NCBI GenBank assembly: GCA_003963145.1
Contig: RXJJ01000017.1
Span: 26,380-90,379 of the forward strand
DNA from: Bradyrhizobiaceae bacterium
GTDB taxonomy: Bacteria; Pseudomonadota; Alphaproteobacteria; Rhizobiales; Xanthobacteraceae
DNA: 64,000 bases
Direction: 5' to 3'
Made by a program: the position numbers and the translations under genes. This document shows, piece after piece, positions 27,371 to 35,797 of the stretch. Every line of letters starts with the position of its first letter. The stretch's first letter is position 1. The notes under the pieces were generated by a model, which did no database searches, was not told where the DNA came from, and saw only the letters and a list, made by a program, of their open reading frames with translations.

Positions 27371-28336
27371 CTAACCGGCTTTCGGCCAGGGCGTTTCAAC
27401 AACCGGCGTAACCGGTCCTTTTCCGGCAAACCACGACCGCAGATTTTCCACCACGAGATCGCCCATCACCGCGCGGGTATGATGCGTCCCCGAGCCGACA
27501 TGCGGGACAAGCACCGCATTCGGAAGCACCAGCAGTGACGATGGAACGTTCGGCTCATCGGCAAACACGTCCAGACCCGCGCCGTGAATGATCCCGGTGC
27601 GAAGGGCTTCGATCAGCGCCTCCTGATCGACCACGGAGCCGCGCGCGACATTGATGACAATGCCCCTTGATCCGAGGGCGGCCAGAATTTCGGCATTGAT
27701 CATGTGCCTTGTCGCCGCTCCGCCCGGCACAATCGCGATCAGCGTATCAACATCGCTCGCCATACTTTTCAGATCGGCATAATATTTATAGGACACGCCG
27801 GCCTGCGGCTTGCGCGAATGATAGACGATCGGGACGCCGAAAGCGGCAATACGTTTCGCGATGGCCTGCCCGATGCGGCCCATGCCGACCATGCCGATGG
27901 TCCGGTCGCGCAACGTCTGTGTCAGCGCGTAAGCCCCATGCAGCCATTTGCCGTCACGGAGAAACCGGTCCGCCTGCGGCAACTCGCGGATGGTGGAGAG
28001 AAGGAGGCCGACGGTAAAATCCGCCACCTCCTCATTGAGAACGTCGGGCGTATTTGTAATGACGATGCCGCGTGACACGGCGGCGGGAACGTCAATCGAA
28101 TCGTAACCGACGCCGAAGTTCGAAATAATTTCAAGACGAGGCAGGCGCGCGATCAGCGCGGCATCGGTCTTTTGCCGCCCCCGCGTGGCGATAGCCCGAA
28201 TCCGGTCGCCGTAGGCGAACGCGATATCGGCGCTCCCACTCGCGTTTGCCTGGTGCACGACAAAGGTCTGCGCCAGCGCCGCATCCACGGCAGGCATCAT
28301 CTCTCCCATGCTCAGTATATGAATTCGGTCGGTCAT
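27371..28336 (-). CDS. D-isomer 2-hydroxyacid dehydrogenase (GhrB-like)
   Basis: A 321-residue NAD(P)-dependent dehydrogenase resembling glyoxylate/hydroxypyruvate reductases. The Rossmann loop is VGMGRIGQA (about 148-156), and the catalytic trio is the Arg of NVARGSVVD, the Glu of DVFADEPNVP and the His of VPHVGSGTHHTR. HSRKPQ following the second Rossmann strand favours NADP(H). It could reduce a glyoxylate- or hydroxypyruvate-like fragment produced by aldol cleavage of the operon's keto-deoxy acid. It is immediately upstream of the SDR gene and downstream of the transporter ATPase gene. Confidence 0.88.
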   Translation of the reverse strand: MTDRIHILSMGEMMPAVDAALAQTFVVHQANASGSADIAFAYGDRIRAIATRGRQKTDAALIARLPRLEIISNFGVGYDSIDVPAAVSRGIVITNTPDVLNEEVADFTVGLLLSTIRELPQADRFLRDGKWLHGAYALTQTLRDRTIGMVGMGRIGQAIAKRIAAFGVPIVYHSRKPQAGVSYKYYADLKSMASDVDTLIAIVPGGAATRHMINAEILAALGSRGIVINVARGSVVDQEALIEALRTGIIHGAGLDVFADEPNVPSSLLVLPNAVLVPHVGSGTHHTRAVMGDLVVENLRSWFAGKGPVTPVVETPWPKAG

Positions 28337-28345
28337 TGGCGGTCT

Positions 28346-29074
28346 TCAGTGGTGCAGAATCTTCGAAAGGAATTGCTGGGCCCGGTCGCTGCGGGGTGTT
28401 CCGAAAAAGTCGTCCTTCGCCGCGTCCTCAACGATGGCACCCTGATCCATGAACACGACACGATTTGCGACGCGCCGGGCGAAACCCATTTCATGCGTGA
28501 CCACCGCCATGGTCATGCCTTCCTGCGCCAGCGATACCATGACGTCCAGTACTTCGTTGATCATTTCCGGGTCAAGCGCCGAGGTGGGCTCATCGAACAG
28601 CATCGCCACGGGGTCCATCGCCAGCGCGCGCGCAATGGCCACGCGCTGCTGCTGACCGCCCGACAGCTGAGCGGGAAATTTCTCCGCCTGCACCTTAAGG
28701 CCCATGCGCACGAGCAGCTTTTCGGCCCTCGCCTCGGCTTCCGCGCGGCTGCGGTTCAATATCTTGATCTGCGGCAGCGCAATGTTCTTGAGCACGCTCA
28801 TATGCGGAAACAGCTCGAAATTCTGGAACACCATGCCGATGCGCGAGCGCAGCTTCGGTAAATTCGTATTATTCGCACCGACCGAAACGCCGTCGACAAA
28901 GACTTCACCCTGCTGAAACGATTCAAGACCGTTCACGCACTTGATCAGGGTGCTCTTGCCGGAGCCGGACGGCCCGCAAATCACGACGACCTCGCCCTTT
29001 TTGATCGACAGCGAGCAGTCGTTCAGCACGCGGAAATTTGCGTACCATTTGCTCACATGACTCATCTCGATCAT
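28346..29074 (-). CDS. polar amino acid-type ABC transporter ATP-binding protein
   Basis: A 242-residue ABC ATPase of the GlnQ/HisP class, normal length. Walker [10 protein letters not shown] (about 34-42), signature [15 protein letters not shown], Walker [15 protein letters not shown] and the switch histidine in VVTHEMGFA are all intact. It powers the importer encoded by the next three genes upstream. Its start overlaps the stop of the permease gene by 4 bases (ATGA). Transporters of this class carry polar amino acids and also acid sugars and opines, so the class does not settle the substrate. Confidence 0.95.
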   Translation of the reverse strand: MIEMSHVSKWYANFRVLNDCSLSIKKGEVVVICGPSGSGKSTLIKCVNGLESFQQGEVFVDGVSVGANNTNLPKLRSRIGMVFQNFELFPHMSVLKNIALPQIKILNRSRAEAEARAEKLLVRMGLKVQAEKFPAQLSGGQQQRVAIARALAMDPVAMLFDEPTSALDPEMINEVLDVMVSLAQEGMTMAVVTHEMGFARRVANRVVFMDQGAIVEDAAKDDFFGTPRSDRAQQFLSKILHH

Positions 29075-29724
29075 AGCGCGTATCTCCGCTGCAACGTTCC
29101 CACCAGCCGCGAAGCCGTGAAGCAGATCATCAGGTAAACAATGGCGACGGTGGAATAGAGCTCGATAGGCCGGTTCGTGCTGTTGGCGATGACGTCAGCG
29201 GCGGTAAGAAAATCCCGCACCCCGACGACATAGACGATGGACGTGTCCTGAAACATGATGATGGCCTGAGTCAGCAGGACAGGCAGCATGTTGCGGAACG
29301 CCTGCGGCAGCACGACGTGACGCATCACATTGAGATAGCCGAACCCCATGGCCAGCCCGGCCTGTACCTGCCCGCGCTTGACGCTGGAGATGCCGGCGCG
29401 AATAATTTCGCAGTAATAGGCCGCCTCGAAAAGAATGAACGCGATGAGCACCGAGGAATAGGCGTCAATCGGGTGTCCCACGATCTTGGGCGTCAACACA
29501 TAGAACCAGAAGATCACGAGGATCAGCGGTAGCGAGCGCAGGAAATTGACATAGGCGCCGGCCAACGCCGAGACGATCCATACGCTGGACATTCGCATCA
29601 AGGCCAAAACGGTGCCTATCGCCATGCCGCCGATAATGGCGACGAACGTCAGCTGGAAGCTGACGAGAAGACCGTGAAGCAGAAGCCCCTTATGCTGAAG
29701 CAGAACGTTGAAATCGAAATGCAT
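29071..29724 (-). CDS. polar amino acid-type ABC transporter permease (second)
   Basis: A 217-residue inner-membrane permease of the HisMQ/GlnP family with about five helices. The ATPase-contact loop is seen as [23 protein letters not shown] (about 110-130, EAA-type loop). Its start overlaps the stop of the other permease gene by 1 base, so the two subunits are translationally coupled and presumably form a heterodimeric channel with the ATPase and the binding protein of the same operon. Confidence 0.93.
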   Translation of the reverse strand: MHFDFNVLLQHKGLLLHGLLVSFQLTFVAIIGGMAIGTVLALMRMSSVWIVSALAGAYVNFLRSLPLILVIFWFYVLTPKIVGHPIDAYSSVLIAFILFEAAYYCEIIRAGISSVKRGQVQAGLAMGFGYLNVMRHVVLPQAFRNMLPVLLTQAIIMFQDTSIVYVVGVRDFLTAADVIANSTNRPIELYSTVAIVYLMICFTASRLVGTLQRRYAL

Positions 29725-30446
29725 CAGCGGCCTCCCACAGATGCCGTGCCGGCGATCCGCGTGCGGCGCTCGAGAACACGCATCAGTACGATGACGCAGA
29801 GCGTGACGCAGGAATAAAGAACGGTCGCGGCCGCGAACGGCTCGAACGACTGGAACGTATATTCCTCGATCTGGCGCGCCGCCGCGGTCAATTCCATGAC
29901 GCCGATCGTAAGTGCCAGCGACGAATTCTTGAACACACCGAGAAAGTCATTGGTCAATGAGGGAATGACAGTGCGGTAACCGATGGGAAGCAGAACGTAA
30001 CGGTAAACCTGCACGTGCGAAAATCCCATCGCCAGCGCCGCGGCCTGCTGGCCGCGCGGGATGGACTGAATGCCTGAGCGGACCTGTTCCGCGACACGCG
30101 AGGCCGTATAGAAGCCGAGCGCGACGACCGCCGTCCAGAATTGCGGATCCGGCATTCCGCGCTTGACGTAACGCTGCGCATCGGGCGGCAACAGCTCCGG
30201 GATCACGAAATACCAGAGGAACATCTGCGCCAGCAGCGGAATGTTGCGGAAAATTTCGACATAGACCGTGCCGATCGTCCGCAGCATCTTATTTTCCAGC
30301 GTACGCAAAATGCCGATGATCGAACCGAAGAAGAACGCGATAATCCATGCATAGATCGCCAGAACGCAGGTGGTGGTGAAGCCGGAGATAATCCAGCCGG
30401 CATAGGGATCGCGAAACAGCAATCCCCAATCCCAGGAGTAATTCAT
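29724..30446 (-). CDS. polar amino acid-type ABC transporter permease (first)
   Basis: A 240-residue permease of the same HisMQ family, with the EAA-type loop VAEQVRSGIQSIPRGQQAAA at about residues 119-138 and roughly five membrane helices. The N-terminus MNYSWDWGLLF followed by a periplasmic-type start resembles GltJ subunits of glutamate/aspartate importers. It is 36 bases downstream of the binding protein gene. Confidence 0.93.
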   Translation of the reverse strand: MNYSWDWGLLFRDPYAGWIISGFTTTCVLAIYAWIIAFFFGSIIGILRTLENKMLRTIGTVYVEIFRNIPLLAQMFLWYFVIPELLPPDAQRYVKRGMPDPQFWTAVVALGFYTASRVAEQVRSGIQSIPRGQQAAALAMGFSHVQVYRYVLLPIGYRTVIPSLTNDFLGVFKNSSLALTIGVMELTAAARQIEEYTFQSFEPFAAATVLYSCVTLCVIVLMRVLERRTRIAGTASVGGR

Positions 30447-30482
30447 CTCCGCTTCTCCACAACCCGAACCCGATGCGTGCGA

Positions 30483-31367
30483 TTATTCCGCGAAAGCGTT
30501 CAGCCTCAGCGCGTTCTTCAGATCGTCGTTCATCGGCAGCTTGATGTTGGTCGGTCCCGGATCGAACCATTTCTTGTAAATGTCGAAAATCTCGCCTGAC
30601 GTGTAGAGGTTCGACATCACGCGAAGACCGATCGCGCGAAGCTCGGTGTCGTTTTTCGGGATCATCACGGAGAACGGGTCGTAGGAGTAAAACGGGCCGA
30701 CGACTTCATAATCATCGGGATTTTTCGCCAGCGTGCGGATACCATACAGCACCACATCGTTCGATGTGTAGGCGTCGGCACGGCCCTGCTCAAGGTTGAG
30801 CAGTGCCTGCGGGTGATCCTTGACCTTCACCACATTGACCTTCAGCTTGCGCTTCTCGATTTCGGCGAGAGCCGCCTTTTCGTTGGTGGTGCCTGCGAGC
30901 GCGAGCAGCGTCTTACCGTCAAGGTCCTCGATCTTGGTGATGCCCGAGCCCTTGCGAACAAGCAGCTTGGTGCCCGTAATGAAGTTCGGCGTCAGGAACT
31001 CGACCTGCTTCATGCGGCCCGTTGTGATGGTGGTCGATGAACATTCCGCGTTGGCAGTGCCGTTGGCGATCACGGGGATACGGGTCTGCGGCGTAATCGG
31101 AACGTATTTGATGTCGATTTTATCGAGTTTGTATTCGTTTTTAATGGCCTCGGCGATCTTCAGGCAAATGTCGATCGCATAACCCTGGGGCTTGCCGCTG
31201 GAATCGATGAAGGAAAACGGCACGGATTCTTCGCGGTAGGCAATCGCGAAGGTTTTGCTGGCAACAATCTTTTCCAGCGAACTGCCAGGCGATTGTGCAA
31301 AAGCCGCGGTGCTGACAGCGGCAGAGATCGCGATGACGCCCGCGACGGCGATAGCGCGTTTCAACAT
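30483..31367 (-). CDS. periplasmic binding protein of the ABC importer (SBP_bac_3 family)
   Basis: A 294-residue solute-binding protein with a Sec signal (MLKRAIAVAGVIAISAAVSTAAFAQ, cut after AFA). The fold is family 3 (GltI/GlnH-like): REESVPFSF and GYAIDICLKIAEAI at the start of lobe 1, then ECSSTTITTGRMKQVEF and the DLDGKTLLALAGTTNE block of lobe 2. It resembles acidic amino acid binding proteins most closely, but the operon behind it encodes acid-sugar enzymes, so a hydroxylated carboxylate ligand is the better guess. First gene of the ten-gene operon. Confidence 0.92.
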   Translation of the reverse strand: MLKRAIAVAGVIAISAAVSTAAFAQSPGSSLEKIVASKTFAIAYREESVPFSFIDSSGKPQGYAIDICLKIAEAIKNEYKLDKIDIKYVPITPQTRIPVIANGTANAECSSTTITTGRMKQVEFLTPNFITGTKLLVRKGSGITKIEDLDGKTLLALAGTTNEKAALAEIEKRKLKVNVVKVKDHPQALLNLEQGRADAYTSNDVVLYGIRTLAKNPDDYEVVGPFYSYDPFSVMIPKNDTELRAIGLRVMSNLYTSGEIFDIYKKWFDPGPTNIKLPMNDDLKNALRLNAFAE

Positions 31368-31452
31368 GATGTCTCCCTAGGACAATTACATCCGGCCGCT
31401 GAACACGGCTCGCATTTTCCCGGCGGTAAACTCGGGCGCTCCCACCCGCTTG

Positions 31453-31468
31453 TCAACAATATTATTGA
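31453..31468. promoter_or_regulatory. candidate operator in the GntR/ABC-operon divergent promoter
   Basis: TCAACAATATTATTGA is a 16-bp palindrome with one mismatched pair, in an AT-rich patch unlike the surrounding GC-rich DNA. It lies 86 bases upstream of the binding protein start and 75 bases upstream of the GntR gene. Such a site is where the divergent regulator would be expected to bind. Confidence 0.5.
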
Positions 31469-31542
31469 TAATTACAATCGGAAACGGCGGCCGTGCCTGT
31501 AACCCGATGCCGTTTCGATGATGAAGGATATTCGACGCCACC

Positions 31543-32232
31543 ATGGCCCGTCTTGCCACCAAAACCGCAAAGACCCCGTCAGCGGCGGCACAAAGGCCGG
31601 TGACGGTCATAAACGTGGTCGAACAGATCGAGGAGGATATCGTTCTCGGTCGGCTGCATCCTCGCGAACGGTTGATCGAGGACGAACTGATGGAGCGGTT
31701 CGGTGCCAAGCGGCATGTCATCCGCCAATCATTGCTCGATCTCGAGCGCATGGGGGTGGTCGAGCGCGTACCGAACAGGGGCGCGCAGGTGCGCTCCTAT
31801 TCGGCGCAAGCGGTCGCGCAACTTTACCAGATGCGCACCATGCTGGAGACCACGGCTGCCAGCCTCATTCCAATGCCGCTTCCAGCCAAGGCGCTTGAGG
31901 AATTACGGGCGATCCAGCGCGAACATGAAGACGCGGTGCGGAAAAACGACCCCAAGCTGGTATTTCGCAGAAATATCGCCTTCCACTGGGCGCTGTTCGC
32001 CAATTGCGGCAATCCGTATCTGACAGCAGCGATCAACGATTTCTCGCATCGCGCCCACGTCATCCGGTTTCATTCGCTGAATCAGCGCCGCTATGTGCTC
32101 CGTGCCCGAGACGAGCACCGGGCGATGATCAAAGCCATCGAAGCCTGCGACCGGCCGGCGCTGATCGACCTGTGCCGCAAGCACCTGATGCCGTCCGTGG
32201 AGACCTATCTCAAGCTCTTGCCGCGAGATTAA
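31543..32232 (+). CDS. GntR family transcriptional regulator, FCD type
   Basis: A 229-residue regulator. Winged helix about 20-90 (EQIEEDIVLGRLHPRERLIEDELMERF... with recognition helix KRHVIRQSLLDLE) and a FCD effector domain about 95-225 whose metal-binding histidines fit HWALF and the later EHRAMI and KHLM positions. FCD regulators usually sense carboxylate intermediates and repress neighbouring catabolic genes. It is divergent from the ABC/sugar-acid operon and convergent with the CoA ligase genes, so the former is the likely target. Confidence 0.9.
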   Translation: MARLATKTAKTPSAAAQRPVTVINVVEQIEEDIVLGRLHPRERLIEDELMERFGAKRHVIRQSLLDLERMGVVERVPNRGAQVRSYSAQAVAQLYQMRTMLETTAASLIPMPLPAKALEELRAIQREHEDAVRKNDPKLVFRRNIAFHWALFANCGNPYLTAAINDFSHRAHVIRFHSLNQRRYVLRARDEHRAMIKAIEACDRPALIDLCRKHLMPSVETYLKLLPRD

Positions 32233-32250
32233 ATCGGCGGATGAGCCCGC

Positions 32251-32277
32251 CTTCGCGCAAAATCACGCTGCGCGAAG
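32251..32277. terminator. hairpin between convergent GntR and CoA ligase genes
   Basis: CTTCGCGCA and TGCGCGAAG form a perfect 9-bp stem with a 9-base loop, located between two convergent genes. No strong T-tract follows on either strand, so Rho-independent function is uncertain. Confidence 0.45.
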
Positions 32278-32294
32278 ACGATTGCAAATCAGCC

Positions 32295-33170
32295 CTAGGC
32301 CACCTTGGAGACCTTCGAAAGAAAGACAGCGACCTCGGCCGGCGTATCCGCGACGCGAACGCCCGCTTTCTCCAGCGCGGCCCGCTTGGTGGCATAACCA
32401 CCCTTGCCGCCGGTAACGATAGCGCCCGCGTGCCCCATCTTTTTATCCGGCGGGGATGAACGTCCGGCGATGAAGGAAACGATCGGCTTCTTCATGCCGC
32501 GAGCGTATTCCGCGGCTTCCTCTTCCATTCCACCGCCGATTTCACCCACCAGAACGACAGACTTCGTCTTCGAATCCCGGTCGAGCGCCATCAGGGCGTC
32601 GCGCGTTGTCGTGCCAATGATGGGATCGCCGCCGATTCCAATAAAGGCGGACTGGCCGAGGCGGGCCCTGGTCAGGTTAAGGCACATCAGCGTGCCAAGA
32701 CTGCCGCTGCGCGAAATCACGCCGACATCGCCCGGCATGAAAATGTTCGGGTTGTGACCGGGCATAATGCCGACGAAGCCTTCTCCCGGCGTCACGATAC
32801 CCGCTGTGTTGGGACCGATGATCCGGCTCTTGGAATTTTTCAGCCGCGCGAAAATCTCGAGCACGTCGTGACCGGGAATATGCTCGGTGAGTGCGACGAT
32901 GGTACCAACGCCAGCGTCAATGGCGTCGATCATGGCTTCCTTCGCCATCGCCGGCGGGATGAAGATCACCGACACATCGATTGGTGTATGCTTGGCGGCC
33001 TCGACCGCCGTCGCATAAACCGGCAGACCGAGATACGTCTCGCCCGCCCGCTTCGGATTGACACCGCCGATCACGTCGGTGCCCATCTCTCTCATTTTCT
33101 CGGTCCAGAACGTGCCCTGCTTGCCCGTTATGCCCTGAACCAGAACTTTCTGACCACGCCGATAGATCAT
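32295..33170 (-). CDS. ADP-forming acyl-CoA ligase alpha subunit (SucD-like; proposed sulfoacetate-CoA ligase)
   Basis: A 291-residue SucD-type subunit: CoA-binding Rossmann domain about 1-120 (VLVQGITGKQGTFWTE) and ligase domain with the phosphorylated His247 (KKMGHAGAIV). Full length for the family. It begins with a 4-base overlap after the beta-subunit gene and is last in the operon MFS transporter, acylating aldehyde dehydrogenase, beta, alpha. Sequence such as MIYRRGQKVLVQG and NPKRAGETYLGLP differs from TCA-cycle SucD, and the operon lacks other TCA genes. The pairing with a SauS-like enzyme suggests it makes sulfoacetyl-CoA, as SauCD does in Bilophila; this substrate is inference. Confidence 0.85.
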   Translation of the reverse strand: MIYRRGQKVLVQGITGKQGTFWTEKMREMGTDVIGGVNPKRAGETYLGLPVYATAVEAAKHTPIDVSVIFIPPAMAKEAMIDAIDAGVGTIVALTEHIPGHDVLEIFARLKNSKSRIIGPNTAGIVTPGEGFVGIMPGHNPNIFMPGDVGVISRSGSLGTLMCLNLTRARLGQSAFIGIGGDPIIGTTTRDALMALDRDSKTKSVVLVGEIGGGMEEEAAEYARGMKKPIVSFIAGRSSPPDKKMGHAGAIVTGGKGGYATKRAALEKAGVRVADTPAEVAVFLSKVSKVA

Positions 33171-34294
33171 CGTGCTGCCTCAATCGCCGCCTTCACGGCG
33201 TCTTCCATGAAATCATAGGGTTCGATGCCAAGCCGCTCGCGGACGAGTTTGACCGCCTCGTCCTCGCCGGTGCCGTGAATGGAGAAGAAGGCCGGAATGC
33301 CCGGCTTGAGCGTTTCCCACGCTCTCACCACGCCATCCGCCATCACATCGGTTCGCGCGAATGCACCGCAGAAATTCACCACCAGGCTTTTAACGCCGGG
33401 ATTGGACAGCACCAGATCGAGCGCGACTTCCGCCTTGGTATAGGCTTCGCCGCCGATCTCGAGAAAATTAGCAGGCCGTCCGCCGAAATGATCGATCACG
33501 TCCATAGTCGTCATCGTCAGGCCGGCACCATTGGCGAGAACGCCGACATTACCATCGAGCTGAATGAATTTCAGGCCGTGCTCGGCTCCGCGCCGCTCAA
33601 GCTCGGTAAGCTTAGGTGGCGAGGCAACCTTGGCTAGCTCGCTCTGGCGCAGCGCCGAGGAATCGTCGAGCGAGAATTTGCAGTCGAGCGCGACGACATT
33701 CCCGTCTTTCAGGACGGCCAGCGGATTGATCTCAACGAGTTCGGCATCCTTGTCACGGAAGATTGCGTACAGCTTGACCAGGATATCCGCCACGCCACCC
33801 GTGGCATCACCGAGATCGAGCCCCACTAGCATCGCCAGAGCATCGTCCCGACCGAAACCCTTGTTCACGTCGACAATATGCCGGCGGATGGCACCGGGCC
33901 GCTCTTCGGCAATTTCCTCGATATCCATGCCGCCTTCCGTCGAAAACAGCACCAGCGGCGCACGGCTGACGACATCCACCAGTACCGCGGCATAAAGCTC
34001 ACGCGCGATGGGACAGCGCTGTTCGATCAGCACACGCTCCACCTTGCTGCCGCCGATGGTCATTCCCAGAATGCTCCGCGCGGCTTCCGCGCCATCGTCA
34101 GGACCATCGGCCATCTTGATGCCGCCGGACTTGCCACGCTTGCCGGTCGGCACCTGCGCCTTCACCACCGCGGGACCGATCTTGGCCACGGCATTGAAAG
34201 CCTCCTGTGGCGTGGTGCACATCACGCCATTGGGGACCGGCACTCCGGCAGGAGCCAGAACATGCTGCTTGGCTGCATACTCTTCGAGATTCAT
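33167..34294 (-). CDS. ADP-forming acyl-CoA ligase beta subunit (SucC-like; proposed sulfoacetate-CoA ligase)
   Basis: A 375-residue SucC-type subunit with ATP-grasp domain (about 1-235: MNLEEYAAKQHVLAPAGVPVP, KAQVPTGKRGKSGGIK, ELVEINPLAVL) and the C-terminal CoA-ligase domain (LDGNVGVLANGAGLTMTTMD, NFLEIGGEA). Slightly shorter than housekeeping SucC. It couples ATP hydrolysis to thioester formation through the phosphohistidine of the alpha subunit. The ATG at 34294, 10 bases after the dehydrogenase stop, is preferred to a longer frame that enters the upstream gene. The proposed substrate sulfoacetate rests on its neighbours. Confidence 0.85.
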   Translation of the reverse strand: MNLEEYAAKQHVLAPAGVPVPNGVMCTTPQEAFNAVAKIGPAVVKAQVPTGKRGKSGGIKMADGPDDGAEAARSILGMTIGGSKVERVLIEQRCPIARELYAAVLVDVVSRAPLVLFSTEGGMDIEEIAEERPGAIRRHIVDVNKGFGRDDALAMLVGLDLGDATGGVADILVKLYAIFRDKDAELVEINPLAVLKDGNVVALDCKFSLDDSSALRQSELAKVASPPKLTELERRGAEHGLKFIQLDGNVGVLANGAGLTMTTMDVIDHFGGRPANFLEIGGEAYTKAEVALDLVLSNPGVKSLVVNFCGAFARTDVMADGVVRAWETLKPGIPAFFSIHGTGEDEAVKLVRERLGIEPYDFMEDAVKAAIEAAR

Positions 34295-34304
34295 GATCGC
34301 GATC

Positions 34305-35729
34305 CTATCGGCCGTATTTGGTCCAATGCGGACCGAACAGTTCCTCCTCCGAAGGCTTGTCCTCCGGAATCGGCACAACGAGGTGAGTGATGTTGAGGAA
34401 ATTCTTGTAGTTGAGATTTTCCGAGATGCTGTTCTTCTGCCAGGAGCCGCATCCCATGGTCAGCGTGAATTCAAGACCGCTGTCGAACCCCCCGCCATTG
34501 CCGAAGGTGTGCGCGAAGTTCACCAGCACGCGAACGACCGGAAGCTCTTCCGCCAGCTCACGTGCACGATCCATGTTCTTCGTGTGCAGGCCCATCGAGT
34601 GACCCTTGCCCTGAAAATCCAGAATCTTCCGGATGGTTTCCTTCGCAGCCTTGAAATCCGGCGTGCGATAGATCGTCAGAACCAGAGCGAGCTTTTCGCC
34701 CGACAGGGGATATTGGGGGCCGATGCCGGTTTCCTCGACCATGATGAACTTCGATGCGGTGACGTCCGCCGGAAGTTCAAATCCCTTCACCAGAACGCTC
34801 ATATCGCGCGCGATCAGGTGACGATTGAGCTTGCCGTTCTTCCAAAGCTCGCTTTCGATTTTCTTCTTCTGCTGAGCGTTGGCAAGATAGCCGCCCGCCT
34901 TTTTCAGCGCCGCAATGGCCTTGTCGTAAACCGCATCGACAATGACAACGGAATTTTCCGACGAGCACGAGGTCGCGTTGTCGAAGATCTTTGACGCGCA
35001 GATCTTCTGCGCGGCGGAATCAAGGTCCGCTGTTTCATCGATGATGACGGGAACGTTGCCGGCGCCGACGCCGATGGCCGGCGTTCCGCTTCTGTAGGCA
35101 CGGCGCACATTGTCCTGCGAGCCCGTGACGACGACGAGATCGACCGCCTCCATGATGGCCTGGGTGGTTTCCTTAGTCACCGGCGACGGCAATATCTGAA
35201 CGAGGTCCTTGGGCAGACCGATCTGGCCCAGCGCATCGCGCATATAATTCACAACCATCTCTGTAGTGCGGTAACCGAGCGGCGACGGCGCCACGATCAC
35301 AGCATTGCGGCCCTTGATCGCGAGCAGCGCCTTGTTGACCGGCGTCGCACCCGGATTGGTCGAGGGCGTGATCGCGCCGACCACACCGAGAGGCTTTGCG
35401 AATTTCACGATGCCTTTCTTCTCATCCCGCTCGATCTCACCCACGGTTTTAACCCGCATCAAGTCACGCAGCGCGCCGAAGGTCTTGCGCTGTTTCTTGA
35501 TGATCTTGTCAGGCACGTTGCCGAGACCCGTATCCTGGACCGCGAGTTCCGCGAGCGCCTTGGCGTGTTCTGGCTTGTAGAGTGACCATGCGACCGCGCG
35601 CACAGCCTCATCGACGCGCGCCTGATCGGCATTCGCAAACGACTGCTGCGCAACCCTCGCCTTTCGCATCAGATCGGCAGCAATCTGCTGCGCGTCCGAT
35701 ACCGGATTTTTCATTTCGACGACGCTCAT
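34305..35729 (-). CDS. CoA-acylating aldehyde dehydrogenase (SauS-like sulfoacetaldehyde dehydrogenase)
   Basis: A 474-residue acylating aldehyde dehydrogenase that would reduce sulfoacetyl-CoA with NAD(P)H to sulfoacetaldehyde. The catalytic residue is Cys255 (FDNATSCSSENSV). The blocks PLGVVGAITPSTNPGATPVNK and, near the C-terminus, TLTMGCGSWQKNSISENLNY are as I remember them in SauS of Cupriavidus necator and its relatives; ethanol-pathway EutE/AdhE enzymes share the first but differ in the second. Start at 35729 with GGAGTT upstream. It lies between the transporter and the SucCD-like ligase, giving the order uptake, reduction, activation in one operon, and Xsc is 6 kb away. Confidence 0.85.
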   Translation of the reverse strand: MSVVEMKNPVSDAQQIAADLMRKARVAQQSFANADQARVDEAVRAVAWSLYKPEHAKALAELAVQDTGLGNVPDKIIKKQRKTFGALRDLMRVKTVGEIERDEKKGIVKFAKPLGVVGAITPSTNPGATPVNKALLAIKGRNAVIVAPSPLGYRTTEMVVNYMRDALGQIGLPKDLVQILPSPVTKETTQAIMEAVDLVVVTGSQDNVRRAYRSGTPAIGVGAGNVPVIIDETADLDSAAQKICASKIFDNATSCSSENSVVIVDAVYDKAIAALKKAGGYLANAQQKKKIESELWKNGKLNRHLIARDMSVLVKGFELPADVTASKFIMVEETGIGPQYPLSGEKLALVLTIYRTPDFKAAKETIRKILDFQGKGHSMGLHTKNMDRARELAEELPVVRVLVNFAHTFGNGGGFDSGLEFTLTMGCGSWQKNSISENLNYKNFLNITHLVVPIPEDKPSEEELFGPHWTKYGR

Positions 35730-35797
35730 GGCCGAACTCCATTCCTTGTTGGTTGTCCACACCGAGCGAACGGCCCGGCGTGGGCGTCTGCGTGTTG

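Noticed and set aside
32295..34294. SucCD-like genes as the TCA-cycle succinyl-CoA synthetase
   Set aside because: They are not next to mdh or sucAB, differ from housekeeping SucCD in the conserved N-terminal segments, and sit in an operon with an acylating aldehyde dehydrogenase and an organic-anion transporter.
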